Below, in pieces: positions 35,321-48,700 of a stretch of DNA of 64,000 nucleotides (its first letter is position 1; the number at the start of each line of letters is the position of its first letter). The translations under genes and the position numbers were made by a program. Source of the stretch: Symsagittifera roscoffensis (lineage: Eukaryota > Xenacoelomorpha > Acoela > Convolutidae). The stretch lies in assembly GCF_963678635.1 (NCBI RefSeq), contig NC_087070.1:41607831-41671830 (forward strand), read 5' to 3'. The notes under the pieces were generated by a model. It saw nothing but the letters and a program-made list of their open reading frames with translations. It ran no database searches and had not been told where the DNA came from.

Positions 35321-35690
35321 GTTCCAATCTCTTCGCTTAGTTCTTCATTGATTACAAATGCTATTAACCTAACAGTCATGAATCCCAAATGAGCCTGAAA
35401 ACATTTACATTTGTTATACTAAGGCGGGATGAGAAAGCTGTCAAAATGAGATATAGCTTTAATCTATTAACTAGTTTTATTCAGGTGTGTTTCACACTGA
35501 TCTTCACCGAGTGTTTCGCTTTCGTATATTCTGTAGTTTCTTATCTGATCCAACTAATATACTTTATTTGCTCATGAATTTTCTATGTTTCTAAAGTTAT
35601 AATTAAAATGAGACATCATTTTCTTAACAGAGTGCTGTAGAACGTTCGGATTTTTTCTTGTTCTTATTACTCTCCGAGCTGGTATTTTTT

Positions 35691-36221
35691 TGTTCCGACT
35701 TTCGATACGAAAGTAACGGAATATTTGTGCTCGGGGTGGGTTTTTTTTTCTTCAGACAAATTTCGACTTTTTAACTATCCATTTTTGACGGAATTTTTTT
35801 TTATCATTCAAAAGGTATTGTTGTCCTGAGCTCCGATTTGAAAAAATATTTCACCTGTGATCATTTATCGTAAATTTATGGGGGTTTAAAGATTGTCATT
35901 TTGGCCAATTTGGGACAATTAACGAGCGATATATTTCGCGCTATTAACGCGTAAGCGGAGAGTTAATTCGTCTTAAAATCGTTCCAAATTGGTTAAAAGA
36001 AGCTTATTTGCCATAATTGATTGGTTACAAGGAGCTAAATCTATCTTTTTGTACTTTAAATGGCGCGTGGGGGGATGATTTTCATAAAAAATTTCAAATT
36101 TAAAAATACAATTTTTTTAAAATTTTATTACATTTAATTTTTTAATGTTATTACTGCTCCATAAAACCTTAAAAGGCAGTCGGAACATTCAGGGCTTCGC
36201 CCTGATACGAGCAGTCTTGTT
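35691..36221 (+). mobile_element. Helentron-like non-autonomous element, copy 2
   Basis: A 531-base near match to copy 1 across its whole length, with the same ends and the same TCAGGGCTTCGCCCTGA hairpin 16 bases from the 3' end. Close similarity suggests fairly recent spread. It ends 324 bases before the beta-glucuronidase ATG. Confidence 0.65.
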
Positions 36222-36545
36222 CGTTTTTTGAAATCAAATGGAAAAGTAGGAAACTATAGACAAACAAGTGAAAAAACATGTCAGCGTTAAATTATTATTT
36301 AATTGTAAGTCTTTTTGGTGCTGAAACATGAAACTATTTTTATGGTTTCACGAAATGTAAAAAATGAGTAAATCAAGGGTTTTCGTTTAATAAAGTTTCA
36401 CCTAACAGGCTTTTATGAAGTAAAGTGTGCTAAAATTAGATGTTTTGTGTCAGCCAAATATTACAAAAAAAACGAGCTGATTTGATTCAAAATGATTTGC
36501 AACCTAACGTGGGAAGAACAAGAAAAAGAGTGATGATTCAAAAGT

Positions 36546-36725
36546 ATGAAGATTGCTTTGCTACTTTTGTTGATATTCTTTTTCATCCGAGAAAGTGTAG
36601 CTCTCCTGAAGGTGATCGATTCTGCCTCGCGACAGTTTAAAACCCTGGATGGATTCTGGGATTTTCTGCCAGATTATAGCGCTGAAAGTGTGAATGAAAA
36701 ATGGTGGCTGAAACCGCTGGAAACT
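36546..36725 (+). CDS. GUSB: GUSB exon 1: signal peptide and start of the mature enzyme
   Basis: Sixty codons from ATG to ...LKPLET, donor gtaagt, phase 0. About 19 residues form the leader; then [13 protein letters not shown] matches the beginning of mature beta-glucuronidases (R..K.LDG.W.F). Confidence 0.93.
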
Positions 36726-39700
36726 GTAAGTACTTTCTCTATTCAAGCTGAAAATGAGCTTTTAGAAGAAAAATGAGCAGTTAGACAAAGAGCGGAAGTG
36801 TTCTTCGCTTCAACTCATAAGTTTAAAGAACTTTTGATGTACCTCCTGTACAAGTGAGACAGAATGGAATCTTCCCATCAAAATAGAGTTTAGCTCAAGT
36901 AATTGTTTTAAATCTGCTCATTTCATGAATTGGTAATAGTTTTCAAATCAAAGTTCGTTTTCCCAATTATGATCACAATTTGCAATCAGCAATGGTACTG
37001 TAAACGAAGACTAGGCTTTTCCTCGTAAACAACATCGTTCACAGAATGGTAAGTTTAGAAGGAATAGTAAATTTCACGCTCTATTTCTGAGGTCTGGGGT
37101 TCGAGTCTAGCCCGGACCTTTTTTTCAGTATGTATGGAATTGAAAGTTTTTCCCGGAAAAGAATGCATTTTTGGCCTATGGTTTAATCGTTTATATTCTG
37201 TCGGCTTGGTCGCAATCCGGTTCTAACTCGAGTGCAGATAATTTTTTTGTTTATTATCATGAATTTATTGAAAAAACTGTTTTTCATGTAAAAAGTTCTG
37301 AAAATTAGCTATTCATAGCACCTACCAGCCGGTTCAACTACAAAACTTGAAATTGATTACTTAGCGACTACTGCCTTTTTTTAACTGTGCCCCCTCCCTT
37401 AGAGCCCTGGTAACATCAAAATTTTTAATTGGGGGCTAAATCAGACCATGATTCCTTCAGATTAACAAGTGTCGTGTTCCATAAGCAATGTTCTGGATAT
37501 CTGAAAAAAAAAAAATTTTGAAAAAAAAACTATCAGTATAATTTGTAATGCTGTTTGCGCTTGCGATGAGCAATCGTTGTCAAACTGGAGTATACCCTTT
37601 TTTTTAAAAAAAAATCACTGAATAATTTCCGCACCATTCAATTGCGCTGCTACCAAACTTAATCAAATTTAACTACTGGGTACAAAATGTATTAGTGGAC
37701 GACTCAAGGATTACGATCGAATCCGGTCAGCACCTGTTTTTTTTTTAAAACTTAAAGTGTTTATAATCAAAAAATGATCGGACTATGGGTTGTCTGCTTA
37801 TGGTTTGTCGCAAATTGGGAACTTTATTTAGCTTAGACAGTTTTCATTCCAGTTGATCAAAATTGCAACCAGGAAAAGAAAATGTTTTGGACAAAATTAA
37901 TTGTCAAAAGTCTCCCTTACAATCATGAAAACTAATTCAACAATTTCACAGGAAAAAAAATACGAAATTAGATGCAAATCTTTTGAGAAAAAAATAGGCT
38001 TCAGCTGCCTTAACTTTTTTTCGAACTAAAAGTGAAAAAATGAATGAGAGAAAAAACACTATTGAAAAAAAAAATTTGCTGAGAACCTCAACTAACCTCA
38101 CTTTCAATTTTTTTTAACTTTTATTGGCTTTTTTTGCTAACAATTGCTTTTAAAATACGTTTAATTATCAGAAAACTAAGAAAAAAAATTGTTATTTTAT
38201 TGTGTTTTTGCACCGTGTTTTTGGTTTGTTTCCTGCATTTTAGTATGTTTTTTGTTTCCTTAATTCAAAATTATTTGAGACAGAAAAAAACAAAAGAAGA
38301 ACTCGTTCGCTTCTCGGAAATTTCAAAAATTTCAGTTGTCTGTGGATGAAAACAAAACTAGGTAATAAGAAAAAAAAAACCATTGCCAACAAGGACTAGT
38401 TTATTTTCTGTAATGCCAACATTTTTGCTCATTCAATCGATGAAAATTTACTAGCTACATTGAGGTCCCTAACTCAAAATTTCATTTTTGAGGGATTGCT
38501 CGACTCTCCACAAACTAGAATTCATTAGAGTTTGCATGCTTCACTTTTCTGCGTTTTTTTAACCTTCGGAAGTGACACTAGCATACAATTTCATTGTTTT
38601 CTCTTCAATTGCTTTTCGGATGCATGAAGTTTAGCACTTGTCGCCCTATTAGCCCTCGGTTAAATTTTGATTGGATTTCCCATAGTTTTTAAATAGTCCA
38701 CATGGTCCACATTTTCATATCGAACATGCCCACGGTCGTTTTTACACAAAATCGTTCAGGTGTATTTTTTTCTCATTCATTTTGTTGCTTTTTCATTCAA
38801 ATTTTGTCGTAACTCGTAAAACCTGTCCACCTACCTGACAAGTTTGACAATAACCGTAGAGATTATTATATGGAGTAGATTGTTATAAAATCAATTCTCC
38901 GTAACAATAGTGTATCCCAAGTCTCCAAAAAAATTAGGCAAACCACCAAGAACTTTGTTTTTATTTTTGTAAAATTCAACCGAATACTTTCTCACATAAA
39001 AAAAGATTTTCGATTAGAATTGAAACCTTAATTGTTTATCGTTCCTGAGCGCTAAACCGCTCTTTAATTTTAGAACAAGTAGTTTGCAAGTCGCTCACTT
39101 TTTCTGAAGTTCACTCTTGTCAGATACCAAGTTGTTTGCCATCAGCAGCAACGCCTCTCTCACGGTCTTATCCATAACCTGATTGATGATATGATTATTC
39201 TGCTGTGAAATATCCATGATGCTTAAAAAACGTCTTCAATACGATAAGTAAGATCAATTAAAATTGAATCCAATTGATTTTTTTTGTTAATTCAAACATT
39301 GTAACTCACGTTTAAATTCTACCAATCAAATTTTTTAGACTAAAGCTTGCCTTTGAAGGTAAAACATAAGCAATAGTTTCTCAGCTATGTTCGATGAGAG
39401 AAACAAGATGAAAGCGTAGAACCTCGGCGTAATCTGTTCTCTAAAAATGACTGACAAAATGAATCTTTTTACAGATAAGTTTCTGCAAATTTTCGAAAAA
39501 AATTTCTGAAAAGAAAGCACTAAATGAATTTTTGATTACGATTTTTTTGGATTAAAACAAAGTTTTTTGCGAGTTAAACAAAAGCGTTGCCTATCGTAAA
39601 ACCTAATTTTTGGTTTAAAGGCTAAAATGAAACTGAAAAACAAAAACTTTAAGCAGGTTTTCTTTACAAAAACAAATTTTTGGAATTTTTTGTTGTCGTT

Positions 39701-42700
39701 CGAATCCTAGTCGAAAGGTTTTATTATAACACAGCATTTGAAACGTTCTAGCAATTTATTCTGGTGCCCTTTTTCGCTTCAAAAAATCGAAAAAAAAACT
39801 TCAACAACCGAAAACAGTGTTCCTCCCCTTTCTCAGTGGTCAAAGATATAAAAAAAAGCGGTGGTGACGAGGCGGCTTTTCTTCATTTCATCCTTTTGAT
39901 TTTTCCGGAAATATATTCTCTAAAATGCTTTTAAGTTTGACTTAACTTGTTTTAAAACAAGTTAGTGTGAACAATTGAATAAATTCTATCAACTTCTTCT
40001 CCGTGCAAATTGTGGTGTGAAAAAAATTGTAAGACCGGATGGGAAAGTGGAAACGAGCCGAAGTTCTTAAGGTCTCTACCTGTCGAATCCCAGGACCTAC
40101 TCAGCATTTTCAGGGATTTGACCCTTCACCAGCCAAATTTCGTAACCAACTTTTGTCCGACCGAGTCTAAAGTTTTTCTGAAAAGGGAGTGCGCGTTAAC
40201 AGGAAACGCAAAACCTTCCAATAACCACCCCAAAACGGGGCAAAAAATTTGTTTAAATAGGGTCATTATGTTGTTTTAAGAGAATTTTTTGGTATTTTCG
40301 AATGATTTAAAAAAAAGGTCATCAAAATATTCGAAAATCCGCGCCTCCTCATCGAAAAATTTTGAATTTGCCCCTGGGAGATCCGTTCAGAACTTAGCGC
40401 CTCTTTTGTTGACTGGTAATAAAAATACTCGGTTTTCTATTTAGTACGGTGAAGTGATACAGATGCCAGTGCCCTCCTCCTTCAACGACATCACCACAGA
40501 TGCCAGACTAAGAGACCACTTGGGGTGGGTGTGGTATGAGACCTTCTTCCCCACCCCCACCCTGTGGCTGAACTCAAGTGGGGGCTATGACTCATCTGAG
40601 AGGCAGATTTATGTGCGATTCGAAAGTGCACACTATTACGCCATGGTCGTAAGTACCACAACTATACAGTGCTCATTTAAATTATTCCGACAAATCGCAA
40701 AAATTTTGACATTTAAAACTCATTTTTCTCATATTGAGTTAAATTTAGGTGAAAAAAAATGGCCACAAATTTACTTCGAATTTTACCAGAGTAAATAGAT
40801 TCAATTTGTTTTGGAAACATTGTGACCAAACTTTTTTCCCCAAAAACGGATCATTTTTGGCTTTTTTAATTAATCAAAAATTACATCAAAGCTACGCTTT
40901 ATATCCAAGTAAGCATCTTACGTAGCCCAGGAAATGTTTTTCCTCCACAAAATTTGTGCAACACGTTTAAAAATTGTTTTAAGAAAAGGTTTGTTTATTC
41001 AGTAAAAATGACACTTTTTATCAAACAAAGATAAATCAATTTCAACAAAATTTTGGAGGTGATTTTTTTGTTGGGCTTGGCAGGAAGCTTACTTCGATAT
41101 AATCCGTACAACAATTGACTTGTTAATATTGGCGTAGTAATTTTTTATTGATCAAAAAAGCCAAAAATGATCTGTTTTTGCTTTGAAATTTTGGTCCCGA
41201 ATTTCTCACAAAAATTGCACCAAGTTACTTTAAAACTCTGAGCACATTTTGTTCAGACCATTTTTTTAAAACAAAATTTGACCCAAGTTGAAAAAAAATG
41301 CTCGAAGAGCTCAACTATTGTGAGTACGGGCGATATAAAACAACAATGACACTCAAGGCTAATCGTGCTTGTAACGAGTAAAACCCCAAAAAAATTTACG
41401 TGTAATTAAATTAAGCACGCAGTTGAGAAACAAAATGATGATCAAGTACGCAGTTGAGGTACAAGATGATTAAACCCAGAATTTTTTGATCAGATGGTAA
41501 TTTTTGAGAATAGATATCGAGTGATGAATAGATGTTTCGAGTTTTGACCGACTCGAAACAAATCATTTGTTTTTCAATTATGTTCGACTGATGAAAATGG
41601 CTTCAAACGTGTTCGACCTAGGAAAAACATTTCGACCCAGTTCGACCGAGCAAAGTAGTTTGACCGAACTCGCAAGAATATATGTTTCGACAAAGTTCAA
41701 CCAAGCAATTTAATCAAAGTTTAAAGTTTATACTTTTCGCATAAAATTTTGTGTCAACATTTGACCAGATCAAAAGGACTACAGTTACTGGAATGGGAAA
41801 TTTTCATATAGCATCAAGCTTCAAGCTGCGCAATCAAACGTGGCGTTTTAAATTAAATTGTAAAATAAATGTTATAGTAAAAAAATATTCTGAAAATTGT
41901 CACAAAACTTATATGTTTCACAAAACTTATATGAAAATTTTCACAAATTAGTATGTTTCTACCGTGGGAACCCTTCTATTTTAAGTTTTTGAAGTAAACT
42001 CCTCGTCTTTCTGGTTTACCGTAAAACAAAAATTTCGAGTAATAGTTGCTAAAAGTCTTGCCTTGAGCCAAATTTGACCTTGAGTTTCAATTAACTCAAT
42101 TTTATGTTTCGACTTTGTGTTCATCTTTATATTTTTGGCTTTGTATTCAACTTCAGATTCCGAGTTTGTGTTTGACTAATTGTTTTGGTTGAGTGTTCGA
42201 CGGTTTAGTGTTCGGTTTATTGTTTCGGTTTAGTGTTTCGGATTATTATTTGACTTTGTTTTGACTTCGTAATCAACTGTAATACCTGCTCGATCAGGGG
42301 GTTTTCCGTCAAAATTTCACATGAGTTCGAAATATCGACCCGGGAAAACTCGTAACGACGAACATTTCTTTGAACTTTTCCCTTATTTTTGACCTATAAA
42401 TTTAATTACTTTTTTCATTGAAAAATTTACGAAGTTAATATTAAATGATTTTTCAAACTGTAACTTTTATCGATTAATTTAAAAGGCGGGCTTTGTTTTC
42501 AATGCATATGCTGCAATTCATCGTTTGTATGGCCACCAATTTCTAATACTTCCCAGCAGCATCCGTAAGTGTTATAAATAAGTTTTTTAGTAATTTTAAC
42601 AGTAGAACTATATTTTGAGGTTATTCGAAAAAAGTTATGGGCAAAGGATAAATGTCGTCTTTCATACAAAATATATAAGAAATTGTACAGTTGCGCATTA

Positions 42701-45700
42701 TCTTCTACATTGGGCAACTCGGAAACCCAATCGAGTAGAATAAAACGAGTGTTTTTTTTGCTTAAACACTAAGTACTAACTCAAAAATAGCGGCGCTCAA
42801 GATGTTACATTTATTTTGGTGTGCTTGCACAAAAATATCAGAATATAAATTTGCGTTTAAAATTTTGTCGAGTTTATTAGAGATGGCCTTGAACTTTCCT
42901 TGTACCTTTGAAACTGAATGACATTCGTAATAAAAAATTTGTTTAACTGAAATTGTGAAACTTTGTTTGACGTAATCGCGCTTATGAGAGAAGTCATTAT
43001 TTAACTATAATTCACAACGTCTCAGCATCTGATTCATTGAGGTTTAAAGGATGCTAAACTGGACTGTTAAAGCTAATTGGTGTAAATTAGGCTTTGCTGT
43101 GCGTAATTTGTATGTTGCATAGATATTGTTCTGGATACTGCATGAAAAGAAATGTTTAAAAAAACAATGGAAAAATGAGGCATAAAACGCACAAATATGC
43201 ACAAATATGCGTTTACAATGAAAATTTAACACTGAAATTTTCTCCCAACAATCTGAAAAAACTGAAAGGCAATCACAATTTCCAGGAGTTGATACCATTG
43301 TTCATTTGTGTCACCAGATTGCCGCTACATTGTTTCTATCTTAAATCTTTTTTTGTTTTTGTCAAACTTGTTTTTCCACATGGAATGAAGTTTTAACCAA
43401 GTTTTAAAATGAAATCACTCAATCTAGTTGCCTCAAAAATTATCATTTTTATGGAACGAGCCTTCAGTTTTCGGCAAAATTTTTTGAATGACTGATAATA
43501 CACTTGCGGCGGTCAGTCTGTCCGTCAATTTTTTGTTGTGCTGCACATATATGGGATAGCAGTTTAAGTACACTGATGAAATACGCAACTGAATAAAAAC
43601 TCTCGAAACTGAAGTTTGATCAACTAAAAAGGTGAAAACTCTTCTTAAGCTATGAGCTATAGCGGAAGTGCGGGGTTCACCGAATAATACTAATTAACAG
43701 CATAGCCCCTCAGCGGCTATTTGATTGGGATTGAAAAGATGACGAAATGGACCGTTAAAGCTGATTGGCTTAAGCTATGCTTCACAAGTCTGAAGTTTTA
43801 TTGCTTAATTGCTAAAAAAAAGGCGAAAGGACAGATAATAGGGCAAAGTCCTGAATTTTCTGATTGTCGTATAAAATCGAGTTAAATTTGATTTAAAAAA
43901 AGTTGATTAAAACAATCGAAAAAGCGTTTTCTTTTCATTTCTTTGTTTTATCCCCCTAACGGCTATGTAAAGTACACAGTGATATGTTTTGAGTCTGGTA
44001 ACACTATTATAAAAACAGATTGTTTGCCTAACTTCGGTGGCGTCCTTCATGATGAAGGGACAGAATGCCGGAAAAAAGTTTTTAGTTATTTCCTGCCAAT
44101 CAGATTTGAGTCTCAATAATTCTCAAAGTAATCGCGAAAATCTCATAGAAAGCGAGAAAATCCAGGACACGACCTTTAATGTTGATTGATTAGAATATAA
44201 GCAGATACATGAACCTTCCACTATTTCTAAATCGAAGTCGCCTTTTGGAAAAACCGAGTCAGAGATAGGTCGAATTTTTTCGTATATCTGCTCGAATTCT
44301 GCAACAAAATTTTACTGTGCTGCTATATTTCATTTTCTGTTAATAATATTATTGGTAAAACTCAAAAGTCATGTAGCCAATAGGAACGTCCAAAGATTGA
44401 TTAGTTAAGGTTTTTTTTAATTATTCGGTCGTTCCGCCATAAGAATTGTCTCCCCCTTCACTTCATTTTATAATAGTTGTAATTGCTTGAATTATATTAT
44501 TTTTGCCTTTATTATCTCAAATTGCCAAAAACTTTCGAACCACAAAATTTTCGAACCACCGTATCGTTACAAAAATTGGTCACAAAAAGAATAACTCTTA
44601 AAGTTTGAGCTCAGAATTTCAAAAAATAACTCTTAAAGTTTCAGCTAAGAATTTCAGTACTTTTCAGATGATAAGCATTTTTGGCGACAAATTTTTCAGT
44701 AATATATTTAATAATTGCTCAATGCTTATACAAAAACCATAAAACTATCAAAAAATAAGAATTTTGATAGTTCTAAAGTTTTCATGACCAGAATATATTG
44801 TTTCAAAAAACATATTGTCTCCTAAAACAATAAAGAGATTTCAATCTGTCAAAAACTCAGCAGATCTGTTTTTGCGAAAACATGCAAAAAAATCTTTTGG
44901 TTAATTTTCGACTAATTGCAGAAAAATTTTTTTTTGATTCAAAGAATACAGTTGATTTGTGAACGTTGTGAACAATACTAAAGGTAGGAGGGAGAAAGTA
45001 AATGTGGGGAGAACAGCATCGGTAGTTCTGGTGCCCAGCAATCATATAATTGCGTGTTCAAATTGCGTGTGCGCTGCATTTAATTTGCAATTTACAAGGT
45101 GAGCTTCTGTTAGATAGCCATAGACTTAAACATATAACCCCTTCGGGCTGGGCTTCTGGCTGATTAACTAAAAAAGTATTTTCTTGTTTAGTTCATCAAC
45201 GGCGAGTATCTGACCGAGCATTCAGTGGGACACCTTCCCTTCGAGGCCGAAATAGGACCACACCTCCTCACTCCATCCAATCCAGGCACCTCCCACCGAG
45301 GTGGAGGGGGAGGGGGACCGAGTGAGTACATGAACAGATTGACAGTGGCCTTGAACAACACTTTGAATGCCACCACTGTGCCGCCCTCTGCATATAATTA
45401 CAAGCAAAACACCAGTCAGTACATGTAAGCGTTCAATTTCAAGATCAACTCAAAAATCAAGTCTTTTTCGAATAAATTTTAAGTTCTCTACTGGAAACAA
45501 CTGTGGTTGGGTATTTGCTGTTCGCTAGAAGTTGGAGTCGCCTTAAAAATTCCCCCTCATCAAGATATATGGGGTTTTTTTCGGGAAGGAGAAGGTGGTT
45601 TTGGTTTTTGGATTGGAATTCATTTGACTTTTTTAGGGAATTGAAAAAATTTAAAGAGCCCTTTAATACGTCTCAATTATTTTTAAGTTGCGATAGCTGT

Positions 45701-48700
45701 TTTATTGGATTTTTGAATTTTGGTTACTCATTGGATTTAATGTTAACAAGGGAAAAACCATAATTTGCTGGAGGTCCATAATTAGAAGGAGCCGAAAAGT
45801 TATAGGCTTAGCTGGCCAGATATGAACGTTGTAAGCTAGTGATACAAAAAATCTTCTGACGGCGAGGTAGTTATACTTTAGAGGGGAGTTTAAAATTCGT
45901 GCCCCTATTGTAATAAGAGAAAATTTTTGTGGACATTGCAATTTACCGCCCTAATGTTTAAGAGTCGATGAGTATTTTTCAGACTTCTATATAGGTCGTG
46001 ATGATTTTTTTTCGTTTTTTTTAGAAAAAGACTTAAAATTTCACTATCGAACAGCGAAAATTAAAACGTCACGAAAAACGTGATCGACTTGTAGTATCAA
46101 AAATGGAATTTAATTTTCAGATTACCCAGCGAAATAAAAAACTTACCTATTAATCCATTTTTCTCAAATTGGGTTAGTTTTATCAAAAAGTGCCAATCAG
46201 ATATTGTTCTAGCAATTCAAAGAGCTTTAAGGGCATCTATTTTTTTCTTCGAAAAACGAAAGTTAAGATTTTTCAAAAATTAAGTCAATTTCTTTTTTAC
46301 TTGCGTTCATTGACTCTTGTTCAACCCTCTGTTGGCTATGTTTTATATTACCAACAGATACCCAGCTGGCTATGTTGAAGTCACGTGGCAATTCGACTTC
46401 TTCAACTATGCGGGACTGCACCGACCGGTGAAGTTGTTCACAGTTCCCGCGGTGCACGTGGATGACGTCACAATAAAAACAGTGCCCCAGTCCGAAGACA
46501 AACAGACGGCCACAGACACATGTGAGAAATTTAATCAGGTTCATCGGGCGTTTTTCCATCCAATCCACCAATAGGATTTTCTCGAGGGGGGAGGATTTTC
46601 AAAAAATTTTCGAAAATTTTGACGACCTTTTTTTTAGTTCGACCAAATTGATTTTCCGAGCTCTCCTCAAGCACTAAAAAGACGCAAACTTTCTGCACAA
46701 TAGGCAAAATGTTGAAAAAACAGGTCAAAAAGAAAGGCCGTTTTTGGGCATTTTTTGGAAAATTTTGACAAAAAAATCGCGTTTGTTTTGGCGCGCGCTC
46801 CCCCTCAAAGTTAGTATATATTGGAGCCAAAGGCGCCTTTCAAAAAAATTTAGGCTCGGTCGGCCAAAAATGGATTTCTTAAAAAGTACCAAAAGGTCCC
46901 CGCCCCCCTCCCCCTAAATCCGCCCAGCAGTGAAGTGAATGTCCTTGAAAAAGCAGTTTTTTCAACACTTGCAACCTTTTTGATTGAAGCTTTCTCAAAA
47001 ATGCGGTTTTCAAAGTCTGTCCCCTGATTGGGTAAATGCATGAAATTGCTCCAATTGTCAAAACTGACTTTATAAGCGAGATGAAAATTACCAATTTTCA
47101 TTCCATCTAATTTTATCCAAATCTCCACTAAACCGATTTACTACCCCGAACAGTGACTTAACTTAGCTCACTGAATTCTTTTTACGGTAGTTTTTCTGAT
47201 CTATTGCAGCGGACCGTGACTTTGTTTACTGAATCTAGTTTAAAGTAATATATTCAAAGAGGAATAATACGTAATAAAATTCTCAGGCTTTAGGTTGGTG
47301 TTCTAAATTAAATACTTATTTGTAAAAAAGTCAATATACAAACTTTGACCCCATGCCGACCCAAAGGGTCCCCCCTTTGTACTATTTTGAGATATCCATG
47401 GGGCGCCAATGTATACAAATTTTGAAGGGGGAGCCCGCGCCGAAAAAATACCCGATTTTTCGGTCTACAATTTCTAAAAAATGCCCAAAAAAGCGTTTTT
47501 TTTCGGCCTGTATTTAAAAAAAATTTGGCCAAAACAGGATCTTTTTAGTGCTTTGGCAGAGCTCGGGAAAAAACGAGGAAATCCTAGATCCGCCCCTGAT
47601 TGTAAGCCAGGTGATGACGGAAGATTGCTATAAGGATTTCAAGTATTATAAATTAGCAAACTTTGAGTTGAATTGGCCGACGGTTTCCCCTCTAACTTCG
47701 ATCAAAAGCTGCTTTTCATCAAAAACCTCGTTTTAAAATTTTCGGAAGAAACGAGAAAATTTAGTTTTTTGAAGTTTCTATTTCTTAACTTAATACCCCA
47801 CCTGCTAAAGGGCATAAAGAAAATTTGCCTCTGCTAACGTTTTAATAGGTACAAATGCTAGCCTTTGTTCAATTTGGAATGATTTAATTTGCCGCTAGCC
47901 GTTAAGAAGGTCGAAAAATGTCGCACATGAATTATCCCAATTTGAATTATAGTTGTCGAAGTAGAATTAAATTCAAACTATTTTTTTTTCAATATTAAGA
48001 TGCATTAGTGTGTTTAGAGGGGGCTAATAAAATAGTCTATTGACTTATCTAAACTGAACGGTGATTGAGTGTTTTAAAACAAACGTTGTTTCTAACAAAT
48101 TGAGTTAACACCATGCATAAGATAAAAACGCGGCACGCAAAACTGCATAACTGGCTCGTAAAATGACCTAATTTCAATTCCGCGTTAATACAATTCTTGT
48201 GTTTCCGATAAATGTCATCTGAATCTACCTTTTCTAAATCAAGCGATGAAAATGGACCTTCGGGATCAAGAACCTACGCACATCAGAGCCTCAAGAAGCC
48301 CGTTTCAAAGATAAGAAAGAAGCATAAATCGCATATTAAAAATTGTGCAAAACCGTTTATCAAAGCACTGAAACTGTTCGAGTCGAATATTGGGTCTAGT
48401 TGTTTAATATACGGATATCTTGAAAACATCATGTTTGAACTGGTTTCGCAAAAATCGTTTATAGACGATTCAGTGGATGAAATTTTGTTTTTGATGACGC
48501 AAACATTCACCAATGGAAAGAGTAACAACTTCAAAGGCAAAATAATTGAGTCGGCAGAACGAGCTAGCAAAAAATTTGATAAGTACTTCAACGAAGTGAA
48601 TGGTACACACCCACCCAGCAAACAATTTTTCCCAATAAACTCAATTTTTCAATCCACGAAAGTCGCTGGCTTTGTCTGAAAAACCTGATTTGTCATCGTG

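Noticed and set aside
40010-40279. An 89-codon frame just before GUSB exon 2
   Set aside because: It overlaps a worn CAGGGGCGGAT-family MITE and has no protein motif; the GUSB junction at 40445 explains the region.
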